A DNA stretch of 64,000 nt from Cytobacillus dafuensis (lineage in GTDB: Bacteria > Bacillota > Bacilli > Bacillales > Cytobacillaceae). Where the stretch lies: contig NZ_CP042593.1 of the NCBI RefSeq assembly GCF_007995155.1, positions 4,134,001-4,198,000 on the forward strand, read 5' to 3'. How positions within the stretch are numbered: position 1 is the stretch's first letter; each line of letters starts with the position of its first letter. This document shows positions 35,045-42,492 of this stretch, one piece after another. A program made the translations under genes and the position numbers. The notes under the pieces are model-generated. The model made no database searches and was not told where the DNA came from. It saw nothing but the letters and a program-made list of their open reading frames with translations.

Positions 35045-35076
35045 GAATGTTTCAGCCGTTATCGAAATATGGAATG
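35045..35076. promoter_or_regulatory. Candidate operator before the EamA gene
   Basis: TTTC, ten bases, GAAA followed by TATGGAATGCA. The block ATCGAAATATGGAATGCA is identical to one at about 30563-30580. Confidence 0.5.
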
Positions 35077-35149
35077 CAAATGTAGATAAATTAAATATGT
35101 GAAGATTTAATTTGCAATAGTTGTGAACGTGAATATCATCGCTCTTAAC

Positions 35150-35251
35150 ATGCATAGATTGATTACGGAAAAATGGGAAAAAGAACAAATCAATAGAGAA
35201 ATACACATTAAAGAATGTAAATTAGAAGTGTTGAAAGAGCTATTGAAATGA
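35150..35251 (+). CDS. Possible small ORF, 33 residues
   Basis: A charged peptide starting MHRLITEKWEKEQINREIHI. There is no clear ribosome binding site. It ends where homology to the Tn3 transposase begins, so it may be the C-terminal tail of a gene fused or deleted against the transposase remnant. Low support. Confidence 0.2.
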   Translation: MHRLITEKWEKEQINREIHIKECKLEVLKELLK

Positions 35252-35765
35252 TGATGTTTTACGGCTAGCTCATTCTATTCGAGAAGGTAAAGTATTGAGT
35301 GCATTGATTATGGAGAATTTAGGGTCTTATACCCATCAAAATAAAGTAGCCAAGGCACTAAGAGAAATAGGAAGAATTGAGAAAACAATTTTCATTTTAG
35401 ATTATCTTTCAGATAAAACAATGCGTAGACGTATTCAACGAGGATTGAATAAAGGAGAAGCCATGAATGCACTTGCTCGAGCTATTTTCTTTGGGAAACA
35501 TGGTGAATTCCGAGAAAGAGCGCTACAAGATCAACTTCAAAGAAGTAGTGCAGTAAACCTCTTAATTAATACAATTAGTGTGTGGAATACTGTTTATTTA
35601 AGTGAAGCAATAAACGTTTTGAAGAAAAAAGAACAATTTGATGAAGAATTATTAAGACATATTTCTCCATTAGGATGGGAACACATTAACTTTCTAGGAG
35701 AATACCGATTTAATAAAAAAGAAATTGCACCATTAGACTCTCTACGACCACTACAGATGACTTAA
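35250..35765 (+). pseudogene. Tn3-family transposase, C-terminal remnant
   Basis: About 172 codons, starting DDVLRLAHSIREGKV and continuing ALREIGRIEKTIFILDYLSD, RRRIQRGLNKGEAMNALARA, FFGKHGEFRERALQ and SPLGWEHINFLGEYRF. This is the last sixth of a protein that is normally about 1,000 residues long. The final catalytic Glu of the DDE set is probably kept (GEAMN region), but both Asp residues are gone. There is no start codon at its left edge and a stop in frame at 35244, so it is inactive. It ends about 60 bases from the right inverted repeat, as in intact Tn3 elements. Confidence 0.88.
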
Positions 35766-35767
35766 CA

Positions 35768-35815
35768 ATAAGAAGCCGATTACTCCCTTAGCGTACAGGA
35801 AATCGGCTTTTTCTT
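35768..35815 (+). terminator. Hairpin after the transposase remnant
   Basis: AAGCCGATT and AATCGGCTT form a stem, followed by TTTTCTTT, between the remnant and the right inverted repeat. Confidence 0.6.
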
Positions 35816-35827
35816 TATGAAATGTTG

Positions 35828-35865
35828 CTTAGCGTACGAAATTCGCGTTTTGTTGGTGCTACCCC
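35828..35865 (-). repeat. Tn3-type right inverted repeat
   Basis: 38 bp ending GTGCTACCCC, a perfect reverse complement of 29872-29909. AATAA follows at 35866-35870. Confidence 0.9.
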
Positions 35866-35939
35866 AATAAATAAAAAATAAAAAACCCTCCCTCTTCAAA
35901 TCTCTCAAAATAAGGGAGGATATTTTTATTATTGAATAT

Positions 35940-36026
35940 GTTAAACTTCCTGGTTAATTTCCGCTGCAGGCACTTGCTTTCCGATCCGATCACAACAAAT
36001 TTGCATTATCAACACTGAGCTTTAAC
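35940..36026. repeat. Family C repeat, copy 3, deleted form
   Basis: 87 bp with the outer blocks GTTAAAC, ATTTCCGCTGCAGGCACTT and GAGCTTTAAC, but with the GC-rich centre missing. Confidence 0.65.
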
Positions 36027-36038
36027 ACAACCTTATTA

Positions 36039-37445
36039 TTAAATAAGACTTACAATCCGCTTCTTCTTCCATGACCATCGATAATACGAGTATTGTAAAG
36101 CTAGGGTCACGATAAAGGCAGCAGGGTAGCCGATCCATATCCCTTTTATTCCAAGAGTTGTGTAGGTTGAAAGCAAGTATGCCACTGGTACTTCAACAAG
36201 CCAGATGGGTATAATGCTTAAAATAGTTGGCCATAAGACCGTTCCGCTTGCACGCATAGTAGATGTTAGGATATACGAATGCCCAATAATTAAGTAGCTC
36301 CAAAGCGTAATCATTAATAAGCTTTGGGCAATATTAATCGTATCCTTACTTGTAATAAACAAGCCTAATATATTTTTCGAAAAGATATAGATGACAATAA
36401 TTAAGATTCCACTAATAACATAGTTAAGAAAAACACCTGTCTTTATTACTTGCTTTAACCGATCAAGCTGATTGGCACCAATAGATTGTGCAGCAAAGAC
36501 AGAGACAGCAATACTTAGACTAATTGCTGGCATTTGCACATAGCTTGCTACTTGATTAACGACCCCATATGCTGCCGTCGCATCAGAACCATACCGATTT
36601 ACAAATGAAATAACCGCAATTTCTGATAGCGAAAGAAGAATCATGCTAATACTCGCTGGAATCCCAAGACGGAGCAGCAATTTTAGCAACCCTCTATCCA
36701 TCCGAAGGTACTGACGAATCGACGCATCCAACTGAAGCGGATGCTTTACTTTATGCAAGTAAACTATCATGATAATAAATGTTAAGAATGTCGAGAGTAT
36801 GGATGCATATGCAGCACCATAGACACCGAGTTTTGGCAATCCTATCCATCCAAAGACTAATGGAGGTAAAAAAGCTAAGTTGAGCACAGTACTGACAATA
36901 AGAAAATAAAAAGGTGTTTTTGAATCACCTGTCCCACGCATAAAAGTCGTGTATACAGAGTACAAAAACAAAACTGGCAAGGACCAGAACAAAATTCTAG
37001 CGTAGTGAGCACTTACTTCAATAATGTTATCAGGTGTCCCAATTAAGCGAAGGATATCCATCGTGAAAATTCCACCAATCACTGCCAATAAAATACCCAG
37101 TAAAAAAGTGAATGTCAGTGTTGTCCCCACAACTGCCTTTAACCGCTCTTCATTTCTTGCCCCGAATGCTTGACCTATTAATATTGAACTTCCAGATCCA
37201 ATTCCGATTGCAAAAGAGATTAGTAGAAAAAATAAAGGGAAAAATGCCGAAATAGCAGCTAGTTCATTTACACCAAGCCATCGTCCAACAATGACCATTC
37301 CAAAAAGCTGACCAATTGATTGCAGAATATTACTGAGGAGCAGAGGAATTAAAAATAGAAGCATCGGTCGTAATACATGCGATTGACTTCCTCCCTTCCC
37401 CAGTGAACTCGTAAATTCATTCGCTTTATTTTGTGTAGATTCCAA
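36039..37445 (-). CDS. MATE family efflux transporter
   Basis: 468 residues with twelve hydrophobic helices in two MatE repeats (about 30-190 and 255-415). Marks include GQLFGMVIVGRWLGVNELAAISAFFPLFFLL and GIPASISMILLSLSEIAVISFVN. The polar N-terminus of about 25 residues is cytoplasmic. The family exports drugs or metabolites using Na+ or H+ gradients. It is preceded on the same strand by a GIY-YIG gene 30 bases upstream and may be co-transcribed with it. Confidence 0.9.
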   Translation of the reverse strand: MESTQNKANEFTSSLGKGGSQSHVLRPMLLFLIPLLLSNILQSIGQLFGMVIVGRWLGVNELAAISAFFPLFFLLISFAIGIGSGSSILIGQAFGARNEERLKAVVGTTLTFTFLLGILLAVIGGIFTMDILRLIGTPDNIIEVSAHYARILFWSLPVLFLYSVYTTFMRGTGDSKTPFYFLIVSTVLNLAFLPPLVFGWIGLPKLGVYGAAYASILSTFLTFIIMIVYLHKVKHPLQLDASIRQYLRMDRGLLKLLLRLGIPASISMILLSLSEIAVISFVNRYGSDATAAYGVVNQVASYVQMPAISLSIAVSVFAAQSIGANQLDRLKQVIKTGVFLNYVISGILIIVIYIFSKNILGLFITSKDTINIAQSLLMITLWSYLIIGHSYILTSTMRASGTVLWPTILSIIPIWLVEVPVAYLLSTYTTLGIKGIWIGYPAAFIVTLALQYSYYRWSWKKKRIVSLI

Positions 37446-37475
37446 GTTTTATCTCTCCTTTTAGCGGGACTTTTC

Positions 37476-37817
37476 CTAATTATATCCGCGCTCTCCATAA
37501 GGCTGCAGCTGATTCAACCACTTCTCTTCCAGCTTCTTCAGCTCACGTTTCTCATCAAAAAAGCCTTCTTTTTTCTTTTTCAGCACTTCTAGAATCTCAA
37601 AGACAAAGGCATCCTTTCCAAATTGGTTCCATTCCTCCTGAAGCCTTTTATTTGTATCTGTACCCATCTCTAAGCTAAATTTTTTTCCTTTTAATGTCCT
37701 TGTATTTCTCGTACTTCCAACAAATAATTTTCCATTTTGTGTGTTTTTTATCTGATAGACGCCAGCTTCCACTTCCGTTTCTTTATAAAGCTGCTTTAGT
37801 TCTTTTTTTCTATCCAT
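37476..37817 (-). CDS. GIY-YIG domain nuclease-like protein
   Basis: 113 residues. The motif appears as GVYQIKNTQNGKLFVGSTRN near residue 17, so the second motif residues are FVG rather than YIG. A conserved Glu/Asn region follows near residues 60-100 (EEWNQFGKDAFVFEILE and EKWLNQLQPYG). Small GIY-YIG proteins of this kind are common in Bacillus with unknown DNA-related roles. It lies 21 bases after the DUF2087 gene, probably in one operon. Confidence 0.75.
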   Translation of the reverse strand: MDRKKELKQLYKETEVEAGVYQIKNTQNGKLFVGSTRNTRTLKGKKFSLEMGTDTNKRLQEEWNQFGKDAFVFEILEVLKKKKEGFFDEKRELKKLEEKWLNQLQPYGERGYN

Positions 37818-37838
37818 GATTCTACCTGCTTTCTTTTA

Positions 37839-38594
37839 TTATTTTTTCAGCCAATATTGACTCCCGTCAGGCTTTCGATCTAAAAATCCATATTCAATCA
37901 AATATCGTCTCAGCAATACATAGTCATGATACGATTCTTTTAAAATCTGATTCATTTCCTTTTCGGTGTAGATTCTGCCATCTTCAAAATGATCAGCAAT
38001 GGCTCGAAGGACAATCAGCTTATGCTTTTGCTTTAGAGGAAAAGTGTTCAATTGCCCATTCGTCCCATCAGGAAAATACTTTAACAATAATTCCTCGTTT
38101 TCTTCCTCTGTCACATTGTAGCGGTCATCGACCATCCTTGCTGTTTTATGAATATCAATAAAGGTGGGAGCATGCTGATCCTTCTCCTTCAAAAGCTCCA
38201 TCATTGTCAAAAACAACTTAGCTTGGCGCTCTTTTTCTTTTAGAACAAAGCGATGATTTCGAATCGTGGAAGCACTCCCGATTCCCATTTCCTCTTGAAT
38301 ATCTACATCACTTTTCCCTTCGTAAAAAAGGCGGAGAAGACGATTCTGATGATCCGTAAGGCCTGTAAGCTTTTTATCAAGATCAATTAAGTAAGAAAAA
38401 ACAGATTGATGGGTAATTTCAATATGAAGTCGCATATACTTTTCTGACTCATAAAAAACACCTTCTTCTTGATAGACAATCCCTTTTTCTATTTGCTTTC
38501 CGCATAGCAGGCACATATGAGAATTCTCATCTTGAATATACCCGCGTTTCAGCTCCTCTAAGGAAGCACTCCAAAAAAGCTCTGACAGCTTCAT
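37839..38594 (-). CDS. DUF2087 domain protein with HTH
   Basis: 251 residues from the ATG at 38594, which has GGAGTG upstream; the frame runs on to 38663 without a site. A Cys/His-rich segment (CLLCGKQIEKGI and later HIEITHQ) at about 27-65 could bind zinc. A LuxR-like helix-turn-helix follows (LTDHQNRLLRLFYEGKSDVDIQEEMGIGSASTIRNHRF, about 75-115). The C-terminal 70 residues are DUF2087 (LNTFPLKQKHKLIVLRAIADHFEDGRIYTEKEMNQIL). It is likely a DNA-binding regulator. Confidence 0.78.
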   Translation of the reverse strand: MKLSELFWSASLEELKRGYIQDENSHMCLLCGKQIEKGIVYQEEGVFYESEKYMRLHIEITHQSVFSYLIDLDKKLTGLTDHQNRLLRLFYEGKSDVDIQEEMGIGSASTIRNHRFVLKEKERQAKLFLTMMELLKEKDQHAPTFIDIHKTARMVDDRYNVTEEENEELLLKYFPDGTNGQLNTFPLKQKHKLIVLRAIADHFEDGRIYTEKEMNQILKESYHDYVLLRRYLIEYGFLDRKPDGSQYWLKK

Positions 38595-38822
38595 TATATA
38601 GTCACTCCATTTGTTTGTTTGGATTATTACAAACATATTATATTTTTGTTTATTAATTGTCAAACATAATTATATTACATCTAGGAAATTACTAATCTAA
38701 ATCTACAAAATAATAACTCTCTAATACTTTTTTAAAGAGTCCGCTCGAGGAGGGTCTCCCCAAAAAGATACAAATTAAAGGGAAAATGTATACGCTGTTA
38801 TAGCATCCCTTGTAGGTAGACA

Positions 38823-39025
38823 TTTATCCCGCATTAACGGGCAGTAAAATGAACACAGACTAAAAGCGCCACATCGTGTGGCAACGTCTGCGTGACCCAC
38901 TTCCTGTGGGCCGCCAACTAACCATCAGTGGGGGATGAAAGCCGACTAAGAACGCCACGTCCTGTGGCAACGTCGGCACTAGCACGTCCTGTGCGTCGAA
39001 AAACCCCCACTGATGGAAGTTTCAC
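38823..39025 (+). mobile_element. Family A element 5 (two-module form)
   Basis: 203 bp, plus orientation. TTTAT is at 38823-38827 and GTTTCAC at 39019-39025, followed by TTTATC. The left-end hairpin has been deleted between two TAA repeats. Both inner modules are intact: CAGAC/GTCTG with CCCAC/GTGGG, then GCCGAC/GTCGGC with GCAC/GTGC. The right-end stem surrounds the second module. The right border lies 20 bases from the stop of the DUF421 gene. Confidence 0.75.
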
Positions 39026-39045
39026 TTTATCTAGCTCAGAGACGC

Positions 39046-39750
39046 CTATTTGTATAAAAAAAGATTTAATTGATTGTTACTATCCACAGTTGCCAATATA
39101 ACATTACTTATTTCAGCATTATGGTTTGTTTTTAATGTGGACAAAAGCCAATTCTCCTCCTTGCCTATTTGCTTCAATACATTTTGATCAACTCTTCCTT
39201 CTCTAACAACCGTTTTTGGGAAATCAAATGGTTCAGAGATGATATTCAAATCACTTCGAGTTATAGTTTGAAAGGCAGGACTCATGAAAAACGATATGGT
39301 TCCATCAGGTTCCCATAGCGCTAGTGAAATTTTTTTGATATCATCTATTTTTTCTTTTCTTGCAGCTGATAATAAATCGTCAACTGAGATTCTGGCTTTG
39401 GTCAAACTTCTAGACATGATTTGCCCATTTCGAATTAATGGGAAAGGCTCAGGAAGAACAATTCTTCTTAATTTTATTGACTTTAATGTGATAAAAACAC
39501 TTGAAGCATATAAAATAACAAGCACGCTCATTGTAATCATAGACCCTTTAAGACCTAATTGTTCATCTGATAAAGGGTGGGCAATTAGGTTCCCAATGAC
39601 TAAAGCGATGGCAAAATCAAGTAAACTTAATTGGGAAATGGATCGTTGTCCCATAACTTTTACAACGATAATCAAGAAGAAGTAAGCAACTAAGGCTCTT
39701 AAGATCCATTGCATGGCTGTAAGCGATTCCTGACTGTGAAAAAAATCCAT
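39046..39750 (-). CDS. DUF421 (YetF/YrbG-like) membrane protein
   Basis: 234 residues. Three membrane helices (about 13-33, 41-58, 66-86) are followed by the DUF421 cytoplasmic domain with PFPLIRNGQIMSRSLTKARISVDDLLSAARKEKIDD. The motif RSISQLSLLDFAIALVIGNLIAHPL between helices is typical. The function is unknown; several members are sporulation-expressed. Confidence 0.85.
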   Translation of the reverse strand: MDFFHSQESLTAMQWILRALVAYFFLIIVVKVMGQRSISQLSLLDFAIALVIGNLIAHPLSDEQLGLKGSMITMSVLVILYASSVFITLKSIKLRRIVLPEPFPLIRNGQIMSRSLTKARISVDDLLSAARKEKIDDIKKISLALWEPDGTISFFMSPAFQTITRSDLNIISEPFDFPKTVVREGRVDQNVLKQIGKEENWLLSTLKTNHNAEISNVILATVDSNNQLNLFLYK

Positions 39751-39822
39751 TTACTCCTTCCCCCCGGTCATTTTAAATAAAGCAGCTATTGATAATATGT
39801 CCGGTAGAGCAGATTTCTAAAA

Positions 39823-39857
39823 AAAATCCGAGTCATCAATAAAGTGACTCGGATTTT
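39823..39857 (-). terminator. Terminator of the PadR operon
   Basis: AAATCCGAGTCA and TGACTCGGATTT form a stem with a T run on the minus strand, just after the DUF4097 gene. Confidence 0.75.
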
Positions 39858-39864
39858 GAACTAT

Positions 39865-40827
39865 TTAAAAGGTAACGTCAACATCGCCATCATTCGAAGT
39901 GATGTCTAGCTTATTCTGAGAATTTGTCGTATTCGTAGCTTTTGTTTCAAATTGGTTATCATTTACTGTAATATCACCAAACTTATTTCGAATATTGTAG
40001 CTTAGATCGGACTTCTTATTTAATAGCTTAAGATTAACATCGCCAAAGCTTGAATGAATCGTGGAATTTCCTAAAAGCATACCTTGTATTTCGATATCCC
40101 CATCATTGCTTTTCATTGTGAGTCCCTCGCTAGTGAAATTTCGGAAGGTTATATCGCCAAACTTATTATTTAAGACGGTTGAAGCTGCGTTTATCGTATC
40201 AAATATCGCATCGCCATCGTTCATATCAATGTTTAAAACCTTAGTTGTCACTTTGCTGCTTGTAATATCGCCAAATCCATTTTCGATATTTAGTTCATTG
40301 GCTTGAACATCATTGAGGACAATATCTCCATCGTTCGAGTCGATTTTCAATTTATCCGTTATCACTCCATCTAATCGAGTATCACCAAATTTGTTTACTA
40401 AAGAGACATCTGAGAATTTAGTCTCTTTTGGAACATAAATCTTGATAACTGTTTCCGGGATGGATGAAAAGGTTAAATTCAAAAATAGTTTCGGACTGGA
40501 CTTTGAATCATTATCTTCGAGCACAAGCGTGTCATTTTCTACTTCGTGTGTAATCTTCGTACTCTTCTGTCTTTCAATTTTTAATTTGTATTCATTAGAG
40601 GGAATGATTTCGATATCTGCATCTGTGAGATCACCCTTAATATTTGTAAATGCAGATAAAGGAAATTCCTCTATTTTTCTATCTTCAGGCCCTAAGACCT
40701 TAAAACCATCCAGCGTATTCGTAATGGAAAACCTAGCCCCTGCTGATAAGCCGATCACCGCAAGAAGGATACCTATCACAATCATGCAGCTGGCAATAAT
40801 TGTGATTATTTTTCTAGATGATTTCAT
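39865..40827 (-). CDS. DUF4097 beta-strand repeat protein
   Basis: 320 residues. One membrane anchor lies at about 7-30. The rest is a right-handed beta-solenoid of repeating NKFGDIT and SNDGDI units spaced about 20 residues apart (for example KFGDTRLDGV, SNDGDIVLNDV, GFGDITSSKV). This fold faces outside the membrane, probably as a binding scaffold for envelope-stress control. It is the last gene of the PadR-DUF1700-DUF4097 operon, and its start directly abuts the DUF1700 stop. Confidence 0.85.
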   Translation of the reverse strand: MKSSRKIITIIASCMIVIGILLAVIGLSAGARFSITNTLDGFKVLGPEDRKIEEFPLSAFTNIKGDLTDADIEIIPSNEYKLKIERQKSTKITHEVENDTLVLEDNDSKSSPKLFLNLTFSSIPETVIKIYVPKETKFSDVSLVNKFGDTRLDGVITDKLKIDSNDGDIVLNDVQANELNIENGFGDITSSKVTTKVLNIDMNDGDAIFDTINAASTVLNNKFGDITFRNFTSEGLTMKSNDGDIEIQGMLLGNSTIHSSFGDVNLKLLNKKSDLSYNIRNKFGDITVNDNQFETKATNTTNSQNKLDITSNDGDVDVTF

Positions 40828-41427
40828 TTATTTCTCCTCCTTACGTCCGCGCGTTATTTTGTCAAAAAGCCTTTTCAGCCATTTAGCTAAGCTTAAGCTT
40901 GCACTCTTTGTGACAAGTACAAGCGGAGAGAATAGGAGAATCCCTATTCCAGAAGCGGTTAGTCCAATTCCTATGAAGAAAAGGGAAGTTTGCCAATGCT
41001 GTGTGATAACAGCGAACCCAGCTATTGCACTGATAATGCCTGAAAAGACTAAGGCAAAAATGACTGTAAAGAAAGTAAAAATAAATGCTCCAAACATGAG
41101 AACTAAAGCAAATACTAGGCTGATAATAAGAATAAGCAATGGCAGGGCAATAGGTGAAGCTAATATGGCAAGTATGATAAACCAAATAGCCGAAAAGCCT
41201 TTTTTCGTTGTACTTGCTTCGTTGTCCAATCCTTTTACAGCATATTCGGCTAAAATTTGTGATGCAACAAGAGAGGGAGAACCTAATTTTTTTATTATCT
41301 GTTCTGTATTTTCTTCTCCCGCTTCATCGAAGTATTCACCGTAAAAATCTAAGGCTGCGTCTACTTCATCATTCGGCAATTTTTTAAGTTTTTGCCGAAG
41401 CTCCTTTAAATACTCTTCTTTACTCAC
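40828..41427 (-). CDS. DUF1700 (HAAS-type) membrane protein
   Basis: 199 residues. The N-terminal soluble part MSKEEYLKELRQKLKKLPNDEVDAALDFYGEYFDEAGEE is the typical HAAS helical domain. Four or five membrane helices follow (about 80-180). It overlaps the PadR gene by 8 bases. HAAS proteins are thought to be partners of PadR regulators in envelope-stress signalling. Confidence 0.85.
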   Translation of the reverse strand: MSKEEYLKELRQKLKKLPNDEVDAALDFYGEYFDEAGEENTEQIIKKLGSPSLVASQILAEYAVKGLDNEASTTKKGFSAIWFIILAILASPIALPLLILIISLVFALVLMFGAFIFTFFTVIFALVFSGIISAIAGFAVITQHWQTSLFFIGIGLTASGIGILLFSPLVLVTKSASLSLAKWLKRLFDKITRGRKEEK

Positions 41428-41740
41428 GATTTATTCCCCCTAATAGGACTGAATCAATTTTTTGTTTATACTCCAACCATTCTTCAAGCAGTTCTTCATA
41501 CTTGGCACGACCGCTTTCGGTAATTCGATAATATCTCCGGTTTCTTCCTTGAAAGGGCTGATCATAGGTTGTTAAGTACTCTCCCTTTTGCAATCTGCGC
41601 AGGACAGGGTAAAGTGTCGATTCTGAAATATCCATAACCTCGCGTACTTGCTGAGTAAGGGAATATCCGTAAGCATCCTCCTTCGCTAATATAGCAAGAA
41701 CACATGCATCAAGTAGAGCGGCTCCAAGCTGAAATGACAT
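41420..41740 (-). CDS. PadR family transcriptional regulator
   Basis: 106 residues. The winged helix is seen in LDACVLAILAKEDAYGYSLTQQVREVMDISESTLYPVLRRLQKGEYLTTY, followed by the dimerisation helix at about 80-100. It heads a three-gene operon. Long AT-rich palindromes lie just upstream. Confidence 0.9.
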   Translation of the reverse strand: MSFQLGAALLDACVLAILAKEDAYGYSLTQQVREVMDISESTLYPVLRRLQKGEYLTTYDQPFQGRNRRYYRITESGRAKYEELLEEWLEYKQKIDSVLLGGINRE

Positions 41741-41808
41741 AGCTACACCTCCTAATATACGTATTATACTTCCACCTATATTATATAGCGTATAGTATTG
41801 GTTTTGAT

Positions 41809-41831
41809 CATATTATATGTCGTATAATATG
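41809..41831. promoter_or_regulatory. Candidate PadR operator
   Basis: CATATTATA, five bases, TATAATATG: a palindrome with 9-bp arms. A weaker related sequence containing TATAGCGTATAG lies at about 41783-41796, nearer the gene. Confidence 0.55.
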
Positions 41832-41906
41832 ATGTGTCAACATGTATTAAGTAGGCGGTATGATTATTTTGAGAGGGTTGTGTTGAAGGAAGAACATTTC
41901 ATACAA

Positions 41907-41957
41907 AAAAAATCGGGCTAATCCTTCTTCCTATTAGAAGGATTAGCCCGATTTTTT
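41907..41957 (-). terminator. Strong terminator of the redoxin gene
   Basis: AAATCGGGCTAATCCTTCT and its complement form a stem of about 19 bp with T runs on both sides, right after the stop at 41959. Confidence 0.85.
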
Positions 41958-41958
41958 A

Positions 41959-42471
41959 TTACTTCTGAATTTCTTCATATGCTTTTTTTATGTCTTCTAC
42001 CGTTTTATCTAGTTCTACTCCCCAATTATCATTAACCTTCTTTAAAACAACTTGGCCATTTGAATCAAGAATGGCATAGCCTCTATAGGCGACATCGCCA
42101 TTTTTCATTCCTATTTGATCAATTAATTCTAGTTCCGGATCAGAGACAAATGGAAGACTCTTTCCGAAAAAATCCTCAAGTTCTTTGTATAATTGTTTCT
42201 GTTCTTCCGGTTGATCACCGCTAATCACATACATTTCCATATCCAGGCCATCTAACTTTTGAAGCTTGCTATGCAACTCAACTAGTTGCTGGTGGCAGGT
42301 GCCTCAGGTGTATGTTGTAATAAAAAAGAATAATACAGGCTTATCTTGTGGGAATGTTACTTCATTGTTATTATGGTCCAACAATGTAATGGATTCATCG
42401 ATTTTTTTTGGTCCGCATGCTGATAACATAAGCATGACGACAGCTAAAATGATTAAGGTTTTTATTTTCAT
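41959..42471 (-). CDS. Redoxin lipoprotein with in-frame TGA at the catalytic Cys
   Basis: The full frame from the ATG at 42471 is 170 codons and is interrupted only by a TGA at codon 56 (42304-42306). It begins with a lipoprotein signal (lipobox LSAC, Cys19) and then reads LLDHNNNEVTFPQDKPVLFF and FITTYT, TGA, GTCHQQL. The TGA falls exactly on the first Cys of a thioredoxin-like CxxC, giving UGTC if read as selenocysteine. Everything after it is intact to the normal end. GAGGGCGAT precedes the ATG, and the ywnB-like gene is 21 bases upstream. Either it is a selenoprotein or a point-mutated pseudogene. A shorter product could start at the ATG at 42276. Confidence 0.7.
42273..42289 (-). promoter_or_regulatory. 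Weak candidate SECIS hairpin
   Basis: Starting 15 bases after the TGA, GCAAC and GTTGC flank a seven-base loop UAGUUGA. Position and loop size suit a bacterial SECIS, but a 5-bp stem is weak support. Confidence 0.3.
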
Positions 42472-42492
42472 AATCGCCCTCACTATTTTGTA

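Larger units (their letters stand above)
29872..35865. mobile_element. Tn3-family transposon, non-autonomous, 5,994 bp
   Basis: Identical 38-bp inverted repeats begin GGGGTAGCACCAACAAAACG and end ACGCTAAG, the classic GGGG...TAAG form of Tn3-family ends. They are flanked by AATAA on both sides, the 5-bp duplication expected for this family. Inside are a monooxygenase-fold protein, an ArsR regulator, a TetR regulator with its MFS exporter, an EamA transporter and the last 172 codons of a Tn3 transposase next to the right end. No resolvase is seen. Two family A elements are nested within. It can only move if a full transposase is supplied from elsewhere. Confidence 0.88.

Noticed and set aside
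38823..39025. Riboswitch
   Set aside because: Structured and conserved, but it recurs with the same ends at six unrelated places, which marks a mobile element rather than a leader.
40442..41344. 300-codon open frame on the plus strand
   Set aside because: It lies antisense to the DUF4097 and DUF1700 genes, has no ribosome binding site and no recognisable domain; the minus-strand genes are clearly real.
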